DNA from: Lachnospiraceae bacterium
Lineage (GTDB): Bacteria > Bacillota > Clostridia > Lachnospirales > Lachnospiraceae
DNA: 16,291 nucleotides
Direction: 5' to 3'
Assembly: GCA_004552595.1 (NCBI GenBank)
Contig: SFNX01000035.1
Span: forward strand, 1-16,291
The notes beneath the pieces were generated by a model that ran no database searches, was not told where the DNA came from, and saw only the letters and a program-made list of their open reading frames with translations. Below are positions 6,705 through 13,181 of this stretch, piece after piece (the stretch's first letter is position 1; the number at the start of each line of letters is the position of its first letter). Position numbers and translations under genes: made by a program.

Positions 6705-8444
6705 CTACGCCTCCTCCTTGCCCTGACAGATTGCTCCAACCTTACAAAGCTGTGCACATACGTTACAGCCAACGCACTGTGTCTTATCAATCTGGGCCTT
6801 TCCGTCACGAATGCTTATTGCAGGACATCCGATTTTCATACACATCTTACATCCTACGCACTTATCCTTATCAATATCAATTGGTCCGCTGTGTTTTACT
6901 GACTTAAGAAGTGCACACGGTCTTCTTGAAATAATAACCGACGGCTCATCTACAGCTAATTCCTCTTTAACCGCATTGTCGCATTCTTCAAGATTATAAG
7001 GATCAACAACACGAACTCTTTCAAATCCGAGCGCATGACATAAAGCTTCTAAATCAATCTTTCCTGCCGGGTCACCCTTTATGTTATATCCTGTTGTAGG
7101 ATTATGCTGGTGTCCTGTCATTCCTGTTATTGAATTATCAAGAATTATAACAGTTGAATTACTCTGGTTATATGCAATATTAGCAAGTCCTGTCATTCCT
7201 GAGTGCATAAAGGTCGAATCACCGATAACTGCAACTGTTTTATTTTCACTATCCTTGCCAAGTGCTTTGTTAAATCCGTGTATTGAGCTTACCGACGCAC
7301 CCATGCAAAGAGTTGTTTCAATTGCCATAAGCGGTGCAACAGCACCAAGAGTATAGCATCCGATATCACCAAGCACTGTAACTTTATTCTTGGTAAGCGT
7401 ATAGAATAAGCCTCTGTGAGGACATCCTGCACACATAACAGGCGGACGAACCGGGAGCTCCTCATCAAGTGACTTTGAGTAAGGAACTTTTCCCGTAAGG
7501 CATTTTGCGATTAAGTTCTGAGAAAACTCACCTGTAATCGGAAGTAAATCCTTACCATTAACGTTAAGTCCAAGAGCCTTGCAGTGATTCTCAATAATTG
7601 GATCTAGCTCTTCAACAACTACAAGCCTTTTAACCTTTGATGCAAAGTCCTTAATAAGCTTCACCGGAAGAGGATTAACCATTCCAAGCTTAAGAATGCT
7701 TGCATTATCGTTGTATACTTCTTTAACATACTGATAGCACGTTGAATGAGTGATAATTCCGATTTCATCGCTTCCCATTTCAACTGTATTGAAAATGCAG
7801 TCCTCTGCAAGCTCAGTAAGCTTTTCAGTTCTCTCTTCAACAAACGGGTGACGCTTAATTGCATTTCCCGGCATCATAACATATTTCTGAATATTCTTTT
7901 CGTATTCTTTTGTTACTTCGACTCTTTCTGATTTTTCTACAATACTCTGTGAGTGAGCAACCCTTGTGCACATCTTGATTATTACCGGAGTATCATATTC
8001 TTCTGACAGCTTAAATGCCTCTTTTGTAAAAAGAAGGGCTTCAGCTGAATCTGATGGTTCAAGCATCGGAACCTTAGATGCAATTGCATGATGCCTCGAA
8101 TCCTGTTCATTCTGTGAAGAATGCATTCCCGGGTCATCTGCAACACAGATTACAAGTCCGGCATTAACACCGGTATATGATAATGTGTATAGCGGGTCTG
8201 CTGCCACGTTAAGTCCAACGTGCTTCATTCCGCAAAAGCTTCTTTTTCCTGCAAGCGCAGCACCAAATGCCACTTCCATTGCAACCTTTTCATTTGGAGC
8301 CCATTCACAGTAAATCTCATCATACTTCGCTGCTTCTTCTGTAACCTCAGTACTTGGTGTTCCCGGATAACTGGAAACAACTGAACAGCCTGCTTCATAA
8401 AGACCTCTCGCAAAAGCCTTATTTCCTAGCATTAATTCTTTCAT
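6705..8444 (-). CDS. iorA: Indolepyruvate:ferredoxin oxidoreductase, alpha subunit
   Basis: A 579-residue thiamine diphosphate and iron-sulfur subunit that converts arylpyruvate, CoA and oxidised ferredoxin to arylacetyl-CoA, CO2 and reduced ferredoxin, or the reverse. Order: N-terminal pyrimidine-binding domain ('SSYPGTPSTEV', 24-34); a middle domain; the TPP domain with 'CAGCPHRG' (338-345), 'GDIGCYTLG' (359-367) and 'GDSTFMHSG' (408-416) to 'LDNSITGMTG' (435-444); and a C-terminal two-cluster ferredoxin domain. The first cluster cysteines are C529, C532, C535 and C540, with the x4 final gap known in IorA; the second are C557, C560, C563 and C567. It is first in the operon, with AGAAGGAAG before the ATG and a promoter 71 bases upstream. 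Length and motif content are canonical; no defect is seen. Confidence 0.97.
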   Translation of the reverse strand: MKELMLGNKAFARGLYEAGCSVVSSYPGTPSTEVTEEAAKYDEIYCEWAPNEKVAMEVAFGAALAGKRSFCGMKHVGLNVAADPLYTLSYTGVNAGLVICVADDPGMHSSQNEQDSRHHAIASKVPMLEPSDSAEALLFTKEAFKLSEEYDTPVIIKMCTRVAHSQSIVEKSERVEVTKEYEKNIQKYVMMPGNAIKRHPFVEERTEKLTELAEDCIFNTVEMGSDEIGIITHSTCYQYVKEVYNDNASILKLGMVNPLPVKLIKDFASKVKRLVVVEELDPIIENHCKALGLNVNGKDLLPITGEFSQNLIAKCLTGKVPYSKSLDEELPVRPPVMCAGCPHRGLFYTLTKNKVTVLGDIGCYTLGAVAPLMAIETTLCMGASVSSIHGFNKALGKDSENKTVAVIGDSTFMHSGMTGLANIAYNQSNSTVIILDNSITGMTGHQHNPTTGYNIKGDPAGKIDLEALCHALGFERVRVVDPYNLEECDNAVKEELAVDEPSVIISRRPCALLKSVKHSGPIDIDKDKCVGCKMCMKIGCPAISIRDGKAQIDKTQCVGCNVCAQLCKVGAICQGKEEA

Positions 8445-8469
8445 GATAACTTCCTTCTCTTAAATAACA

Positions 8470-8513
8470 AATTGGCTATGATAACCTGTACTTATAAGGT
8501 TACATAACCAATT
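8470..8513 (-). repeat. Long inverted repeat in the iorA leader (operator and/or leader hairpin)
   Basis: Arms 8470-8487 and 8497-8513 pair over 17 positions in the minus-strand RNA, with one G-U pair and one bulged base, around a 9-base loop. It lies immediately downstream of the iorA -10 box, so it spans the predicted transcription start. It is followed by UUUGUUAUUU, so it might also terminate transcripts from the upstream mannanase gene. One half contains TGTAAC, as in the operators at 2175 and 3881, but spacing and core differ. Confidence 0.6.
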
Positions 8514-8514
8514 C

Positions 8515-8543
8515 ATTATATCGTGTATATTATTTTATGTCGA
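8515..8543 (-). promoter_or_regulatory. Promoter of the iorA-iorB-paaK-amidohydrolase operon
   Basis: On the minus strand TCGACA (8538-8543, 5 of 6 to consensus) and a perfect TATAAT (8515-8520) are exactly 17 bases apart. It lies in the gap between the GH26 stop codon and iorA. The start of transcription would fall near 8508, inside the long inverted repeat. Confidence 0.7.
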
Positions 8544-8550
8544 GGTTAAT

Positions 8551-9486
8551 TCACAATTTGAGTGAATAACTGCTGTTATACATTGCCTGTAGGTCTTCTT
8601 TTTTATTATATTGCTCTCCGATACAAAACTCCTTTGACCATGCCATATAATATGCCCACGGCACTTTTGATTCATTAAGAAGCCGGATATCAGGAATATA
8701 TCCAACCTCCGCTAATGCGGCAACCTTTTTATCGGTTACTTTAAGAAGCTCTTCATATCGGTCTTTGTAGTCTGTCTTTTCATATTTTTCAAGATATACA
8801 TCTACTGATATTACATCGACATATTCATCTCCGGGATATGCTTCCTTAATCGGACAATTCCATACCCACAATAAATTATCGATATGGTGCTTTTCTGTAT
8901 AGTATTCATACATAAGGCGATAAAGTTTTGAAGCTGTTATAGGACCCTTTGCGCCCCACCAGAACCAGTCACCGTCACTTTCATGAAACGGACGCCACAA
9001 TACAGGAATTCTTTCTTCCTTGAATCTGTTAAGTATTAGAGCAATTGAATCCATATCACTATAGAAGGCTTCCCTCTCAGGTGTACCTTCTATTAATATT
9101 CTATCAGCGTCAAAGTTTGTATTCTTAGCATAAAAGCTCTTATCATGACCTCCGATAGGAGAGAACCAGTGAAATGAAAGAGTAACAATTCCTTTTGTCT
9201 TATGTGCCCATCTGATTGCGGTATCTACAGTACCTCTGTTCTCATAGACTTCTCTAAGACAGGCTTTCGTGGCATCATCGTAATTTATATTCGGTGAATA
9301 CGATAAAAGTTCGAATCCGCGAAGTAGCGGCTCTTTACCTGTTACTTCCCTGATATAATCAATTTCCTCCATTGGATTAGTCTGTGTATGCTGCCCTGTA
9401 ATTATCGCTTTGCCGGCAGTGTCACTAAGAAAGTTCAGTAATTCTTTTGCCTCTTTTGTGCAGTTTCTGTTAGATGGATTTTGCAT
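8551..9486 (-). CDS. GH26 family beta-mannanase, predicted cytoplasmic
   Basis: A 311-residue glycoside hydrolase with the GH26 barrel signatures: 'GQHTQTN' (31-37), 'TLSFHWFSPIGG' (102-113), the acid/base glutamate in 'WRPFHESDGDWFWWG' (E169) and the nucleophile glutamate in 'ALAEVGYIPD' (E260), followed by 'YMAWS' (280-284). It hydrolyses beta-1,4-mannosidic bonds with retention. No signal peptide or binding module precedes the domain; the protein begins with polar residues, so it should act inside the cell on imported oligosaccharides. It follows the 2-epimerase gene by 11 bases with GAGGT before its ATG, which fits stepwise breakdown of manno-oligosaccharides. A GH130 phosphorylase, expected in such a pathway, is not in the window. 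Confidence 0.9.
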   Translation of the reverse strand: MQNPSNRNCTKEAKELLNFLSDTAGKAIITGQHTQTNPMEEIDYIREVTGKEPLLRGFELLSYSPNINYDDATKACLREVYENRGTVDTAIRWAHKTKGIVTLSFHWFSPIGGHDKSFYAKNTNFDADRILIEGTPEREAFYSDMDSIALILNRFKEERIPVLWRPFHESDGDWFWWGAKGPITASKLYRLMYEYYTEKHHIDNLLWVWNCPIKEAYPGDEYVDVISVDVYLEKYEKTDYKDRYEELLKVTDKKVAALAEVGYIPDIRLLNESKVPWAYYMAWSKEFCIGEQYNKKEDLQAMYNSSYSLKL

Positions 9487-9497
9487 CTTTTACCTCG

Positions 9498-10667
9498 CTA
9501 TTTTGAAAGCCTTTTTATCATCTCTATGCACATTCTGCCATTATGATATGGGCATTTCCACTCATGCGCCAATGCCTGACCCTTAGTAACAGTATTGTCT
9601 TCTTGTATATCTTCAATCCACTCACCGGTGTTTTTATCAATAATATATTTTTGGATGTAATCCCATACTTTAGAAGACATATTTAAGTAATCTTCATTAT
9701 TAGTCAGAGTATAAGCATTGTAAAAGCCTGTAACAGACTCTGCCTGAACCCACCACACTTTTTTCCTGCTGATTACTTTTTTCTCGCACTCATTAAACAT
9801 TGCGTTATTCGCTTTATCGATACCGTTAATGTATGAAGCCTCTGCAAGTCCTTCAACAACCGGAAGCATTATGTCATAATACTTTTTATCATCGAGTACT
9901 TCCAAAGCCCTGTATATAAGCCACGAAGCCTCAATATCATGACCATATGATTCAAGGTCAATTAATGAGTTGTAATTCTTATCGAAGAACACTTCACAGA
10001 TCTTTTTTTCGGGATTGTATATTTTTTCTTTAAAAATGTTAAGAACTTCACGTATCGAGTTACCGATTTTCTCATTCCTGTCTGCTTCATACAGCACAGA
10101 ATAGGCTTCAAGGACATGGAGCAAAGTATTCATTGTACGCTCTGCCATTACACCGTTTTCAGATAATTTTTCGTTTGACTCCGGCTTAAAATCAATAGTG
10201 AACGCTTCAAAGTATCCATCCTTATCACGGCACTTATTCTCAATTGTGTCATACAGGCTGTATGCAAGTAAAAGCGCCTCTTTGTCCTTTGATGCTTTAT
10301 AGTATTCGGACAATCCATAAATTGCAAATGCCTGATTATACGTATGCTTTGTAGTATCAAGAGGCTTTGCATCAGCACTTAATGACCAGTACAGTCCTGA
10401 ATTGACATTATCGTAAAAATTATTTTTAAGAAAATCAAAGGCATGCTTTGCTTTATTTAACAACCCTTCATCCTTAAGAAGATTGTATGATGCCGAATAA
10501 AACCAGAGAATTCTGCTGTTTAGGATACAACCCTTAAGGTATGTCTTATCAGGGATTCCGTTTTCATCAGCAAAACCATAAAACCCACCGTTATCTAAAT
10601 CTTCCATCTTATTCCAGAACGGAATAATCTGCTTAATTAAGTGATTTCTAAAACTTATGGCATCCAT
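9498..10667 (-). CDS. Cellobiose/mannobiose 2-epimerase (AGE superfamily)
   Basis: A 389-residue (alpha/alpha)6-barrel enzyme that inverts C2 of the reducing sugar, for example turning mannobiose into mannosyl-glucose. Key residues line up with those I recall for Ruminococcus albus cellobiose 2-epimerase: H184 in 'NTLLHVLEAY'; H243, E246 and W249 in 'YGHDIEASWL'; the tryptophan-glutamate block 'VWWVQAES' (304-311); and H375 in 'CPYHNGR'. 'TYNQAFAIYGLSEYY' (109-123) is also typical of the superfamily. The start is the ATG at 10665-10667 with GGGAG about 9 bases upstream. Its neighbour GH26 points to mannobiose rather than cellobiose as substrate. N-acylglucosamine 2-epimerase is a less likely alternative because the HDxEASWL motif is that of the disaccharide enzymes. 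Confidence 0.9.
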   Translation of the reverse strand: MDAISFRNHLIKQIIPFWNKMEDLDNGGFYGFADENGIPDKTYLKGCILNSRILWFYSASYNLLKDEGLLNKAKHAFDFLKNNFYDNVNSGLYWSLSADAKPLDTTKHTYNQAFAIYGLSEYYKASKDKEALLLAYSLYDTIENKCRDKDGYFEAFTIDFKPESNEKLSENGVMAERTMNTLLHVLEAYSVLYEADRNEKIGNSIREVLNIFKEKIYNPEKKICEVFFDKNYNSLIDLESYGHDIEASWLIYRALEVLDDKKYYDIMLPVVEGLAEASYINGIDKANNAMFNECEKKVISRKKVWWVQAESVTGFYNAYTLTNNEDYLNMSSKVWDYIQKYIIDKNTGEWIEDIQEDNTVTKGQALAHEWKCPYHNGRMCIEMIKRLSK

Positions 10668-10691
10668 TAACTTAATCTCCCGTTAAGTATT

Positions 10692-11315
10692 TTATTTTAC
10701 GACTTTTTCAAAGTCTGATGCCGGGTGCTTGCAAAGAGGACAAATAAAGTCATCAGGAAGTTCTTCACCGACATATTCATATCCGCAAATTTTACATCTC
10801 CATACAGTCTGTCCGTCACTTGTCTTTCCTACCTCTTCAGGCTTTGGCTTAATATTATTCATGTAGTATTCATAAGTAGCTGAAGCTTCTTCACTTAATA
10901 CTTCCATATCTGTTATTTCACCAATGAACATTGTATGTGATCCGATATCCTCTGTCTTTGTAACTTTTACTGAAATATAGGCATTTGTTCCCTGTGTAAT
11001 GTAATAAATTCCGTTAGCACCTCTTTCACATGCTGTAAAATCAGCAAATTTATTAACTTCTCTGCCTGTCTGAAAACCAAAATGCTTGAATAAATCAAAT
11101 GAAGCCTTCTGAGATATAACTGAAACTGTAAATTCTCCTGTTCTTAATATCATGTCATGTGTGTAATTGGCTTTATTTACACAAATGCTTATCTGATTAG
11201 GAGTTGATGCTGCCTGAATTGCAGTATTAATGATGCATCCGTTATCCTTATCCCCTTCTCTTGCTGTTAAGACGAATAATCCGTAACTTAACTTATACAT
11301 CGCTTTTTTATCCAT
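10692..11315 (-). CDS. hrb: Flavin reductase-rubredoxin fusion (high-molecular-weight rubredoxin, Hrb-like)
   Basis: A 207-residue two-domain redox protein. Residues 1-155 are a flavin reductase-like FMN-binding domain ('GCIINTAIQAAS' at 26-37 and 'HTMFIGEI' at 127-134 are typical). Residues 170-207 form a rubredoxin with iron ligands in 'CKICGYEY' (C174, C177) and 'CPLCKHPASDF' (C192, C195). This fusion matches Hrb of acetogens such as Moorella, which passes electrons from NAD(P)H to a flavodiiron protein that reduces oxygen or nitric oxide. No flavodiiron gene is in the window. TAAGGAGGAATT precedes the ATG. The 2-epimerase begins 24 bases after the stop codon, so it may be co-transcribed with the mannan pair, although no metabolic link is obvious. 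A general role in oxygen or NO defence is inferred from the family. Confidence 0.9.
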   Translation of the reverse strand: MDKKAMYKLSYGLFVLTAREGDKDNGCIINTAIQAASTPNQISICVNKANYTHDMILRTGEFTVSVISQKASFDLFKHFGFQTGREVNKFADFTACERGANGIYYITQGTNAYISVKVTKTEDIGSHTMFIGEITDMEVLSEEASATYEYYMNNIKPKPEEVGKTSDGQTVWRCKICGYEYVGEELPDDFICPLCKHPASDFEKVVK

Positions 11316-11332
11316 ATTAATTCCTCCTTATT

Positions 11333-11411
11333 CTTATAATGTTAATTCTAACTACTATTTTAAAGCTTTATTTTCTTATAAAATAATGCTTATAAACATT
11401 ATAACTTATAA
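11333..11411 (-). promoter_or_regulatory. AT-rich leader of hrb with four TTATAAG copies and a TATAAT box
   Basis: On the minus strand TTATAAG occurs at 11405-11411, 11389-11395, 11375-11381 and 11333-11339. A perfect TATAAT lies at 11398-11403 but has no convincing -35 box. The 99-base gap between the membrane protein gene and hrb could hold the hrb promoter. The repeats may be regulatory or a result of extreme AT content. Confidence 0.35.
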
Positions 11412-11414
11412 AAA

Positions 11415-12224
11415 TTAATTTTGCTCTTTATTTTCCTCTTCAACAGGTTCAATTCTTAAAGTCTTGGCAAGTGATTTTGTTTTCTGCTTAGCTTCATAAA
11501 AATAACCGATAACGCAGAATACGACAGCCCCAATAAAATTGACAATCAAATCCTTCATTGTGTCTATTATACCGATATCAAGATAACCTCCGTTTACAAC
11601 ATATGTATCACCGTTTTCTGTTTCTATTATTGTCTTTGAAATATTAAATATCTTAACAGGAATCTGTGATTTTGTTTCATCAAGTGTAACTGAGCTGATT
11701 GTTTTGATTATAAAGTCCTTTTGTGTATCAAATAATAAAATCTGGTCCATTGAGAATTCAATAAACTCCCACAAAACTCCTATAGTCATTGAAAAGCAGA
11801 ATGCTGTAAATGCAAGGTAAAACGGGGATAACTTAATCGAGCGGCTTCCTCTGTTAAGAATATTAAACATTGAAAATCCAATTGCAGCGCACAAAAATCC
11901 ATTTATTGTATGAAGCATTGTATCCCATCCCGGTATTGCAGTGTAATACTTATTCACTTCACCGAGAATCTCAGCCGAGAAAATAAACAGATATATAATT
12001 ATTTCAAATACCGGAGGTATTTCTACCTTAAGCAGTTCCTCAAAAAGCGATGGCAGTAAAAACAAAACCAGGGATAAAAGGCAAACTGCCACACTTTCAA
12101 AATTATGCGTAAATAAACATCTTACTGCAGTAAGAATAACCAGAAATCGCAATATGCTGTACACGATGAACTGCCTCTTGTTGTACATAATTCTTGTTTT
12201 TAATCGTTTAATAAATTTATTCAT
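11415..12224 (-). CDS. Polytopic membrane protein of unknown function
   Basis: A 269-residue protein with about six hydrophobic segments (roughly 19-38, 43-63, 70-90, 104-124, 134-154, 223-243). A soluble stretch lies at about 160-220, and the charged C-terminal tail is rich in Glu, Asn and Lys. Conserved-looking polar residues in the membrane, 'GWDTMLHTINGF' (99-110), 'GVLWEFIEFSMDQ' (149-161) and 'DTMKDLIVNFIGA' (221-233), recall YjdF/DUF2238-like proteins, but that is only a resemblance. I cannot assign a function. Its ATG overlaps the tcdA stop codon by 4 bases, so the two are translationally coupled; whether they share a job is unknown. Confidence 0.8.
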   Translation of the reverse strand: MNKFIKRLKTRIMYNKRQFIVYSILRFLVILTAVRCLFTHNFESVAVCLLSLVLFLLPSLFEELLKVEIPPVFEIIIYLFIFSAEILGEVNKYYTAIPGWDTMLHTINGFLCAAIGFSMFNILNRGSRSIKLSPFYLAFTAFCFSMTIGVLWEFIEFSMDQILLFDTQKDFIIKTISSVTLDETKSQIPVKIFNISKTIIETENGDTYVVNGGYLDIGIIDTMKDLIVNFIGAVVFCVIGYFYEAKQKTKSLAKTLRIEPVEEENKEQN

Positions 12225-12952
12225 TTTGCCTCCTTTATCATAATATCTTTTACTATTTCGCCTGCAATAATAAGACCTGCAACAGATGGAACAAAAGCTA
12301 CACTTCCGGGAATATCCCTTCGCTTTGTATTGTCTTCTGATTCTATAGTCAAATTAATTACAGGTCTTATTGGTTTTTCCTCAGAATAAACAACCTTTAG
12401 TTTCTTAATCCCCCTCTTTTTAAGTTCATGTCTCATTACCTTTGCAAGCGGACACATTTTTGTCTTATAAATATCCTCTACCTTAAATGCCGTAGCATCC
12501 AGTTTATTTCCGGCTCCCATTGAGCTTATTATCGGAACACTTTTTTCATTACACTTCATAACAAGTTCAATCTTGGCTGTAACCGTATCAACAGCATCAA
12601 CAACATAATCATATTCCTCGAAACTGAATTCATCAGCATTTTCCGGAAGGAAAAAGCAGTTATGAACAGTTACATCTACCTGCGGATTAATATCTAACAT
12701 CCTTTCCTTCATAACTTCGGTTTTATATTTCCCTACTGTCTTAGTTGTCGCTATTATCTGCCTGTTAATATTCGTAATGCTAACCTTATCATTATCAATC
12801 AGGTCAAAATGAATAACACCGCTTCTGACAAGTGCCTCGCAGACGTAGCCGCCTACTCCCCCTACGCCAAATATCGCTACCCTTAAATTTGAAAGCTTTT
12901 CCATCGCTTCATCGCCAAGTAAAATTCTTGTTCTTACAAATTGTTCTGTCAA
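12221..12952 (-). CDS. tcdA: tRNA threonylcarbamoyladenosine dehydratase (ThiF/E1-like)
   Basis: A 243-residue cytoplasmic E1-like enzyme that uses ATP to cyclise t6A37 of ANN-decoding tRNAs to ct6A. Signatures are 'RTRILLGDEAMEKL' (7-20), the ATP-binding loop 'GVGGVGGYVCEAL' (29-41), 'DLIDNDKVSITNINRQ' (50-65) with its Asn and Arg, 'VVDAVDTVTAK' (117-127) and 'GSVAFVPSVAGLIIAGEI' (216-233). C167 in 'KMCPLAKV' is also notable. The start is the TTG at 12950-12952: the first residues fit the family and AGAGGA lies 8 bases before it; the next in-frame ATG (residue 17) would cut off the conserved start. It is the first gene of a minus-strand group and lies opposite larE across a 229-base divergent region. 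Confidence 0.93.
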   Translation of the reverse strand: MTEQFVRTRILLGDEAMEKLSNLRVAIFGVGGVGGYVCEALVRSGVIHFDLIDNDKVSITNINRQIIATTKTVGKYKTEVMKERMLDINPQVDVTVHNCFFLPENADEFSFEEYDYVVDAVDTVTAKIELVMKCNEKSVPIISSMGAGNKLDATAFKVEDIYKTKMCPLAKVMRHELKKRGIKKLKVVYSEEKPIRPVINLTIESEDNTKRRDIPGSVAFVPSVAGLIIAGEIVKDIMIKEAK

Positions 12953-12960
12953 AATAATGT

Positions 12961-12966
12961 TCCTCT
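12961..12966 (-). promoter_or_regulatory. Ribosome binding site supporting the TTG start of tcdA
   Basis: On the minus strand AGAGGA is followed after 8 bases by the TTG at 12950-12952. No better start exists upstream of the conserved N-terminal motif. Confidence 0.6.
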
Positions 12967-13033
12967 TTTGGCTTGTGAACTAAATCTATCTTTGCTAATA
13001 AAATATACGAAAAAAATTGCAAGTTTCACACTC

Positions 13034-13069
13034 ATTGATATTATAACATTTTATCAATCATATTATAAC
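13034..13069. promoter_or_regulatory. Inverted and tandem repeats in the tcdA-larE divergent region, possible tcdA promoter
   Basis: ATATTATAAC occurs at 13038-13047 and 13060-13069, exactly 22 bases apart. ATTGATA (13034-13040) and TATCAAT (13052-13058) form a 7-bp inverted repeat overlapping the first copy. On the minus strand each tandem copy contains TATAAT; the one at 13040-13045 has TTATAA (13063-13068) 17 bases upstream and could drive tcdA with a leader of about 80 bases. The rest of the 229-base gap (12953-13181) holds the larE promoter region and nothing else recognisable. Confidence 0.35.
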
Positions 13070-13089
13070 GAGATGTATAATTTGCATCC

Positions 13090-13118
13090 TTGAATTCGAA
13101 TTTTTCACATGGTAATAT
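13090..13118 (+). promoter_or_regulatory. Candidate promoter of larE
   Basis: TTGAAT (13090-13095) and TAATAT (13113-13118) are 17 bases apart, each matching 4 of 6 consensus bases. The larE ATG is about 64 bases downstream, with AAGGA 8 bases before it. The -10 box lies inside the palindrome at 13110-13126, suggesting repression. Confidence 0.4.
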
Positions 13119-13126
13119 TTTTACCA
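13110..13126. promoter_or_regulatory. Palindrome TGGTAA-N5-TTACCA over the larE -10 box, candidate operator
   Basis: A perfect 6-bp inverted repeat with a 5-base spacer, TGGTAA (13110-13115) and TTACCA (13121-13126). The size and outer bases recall FadR-type GntR operators, but the regulator is not in the window and cannot be named. Confidence 0.4.
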
Positions 13127-13181
13127 ATATAAATCGATACAATTACTGATTATTATCATTCGGAAAGCATAAGGACAGAGT

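Noticed and set aside
6704..6808. The iorB frame remains open upstream and would overlap iorA by about 100 bases.
   Set aside because: The extension is arginine-rich and unlike the family, and the ATG at 6701-6703 has a strong AGGAGGAGG site and sits one base after the iorA stop.
10670..10688. ACTTAA/TTAAGT inverted repeat with the 2-epimerase ribosome site in its loop, a possible RNA switch.
   Set aside because: The stem is six A-T/T-A-rich pairs only and too weak to propose regulation.
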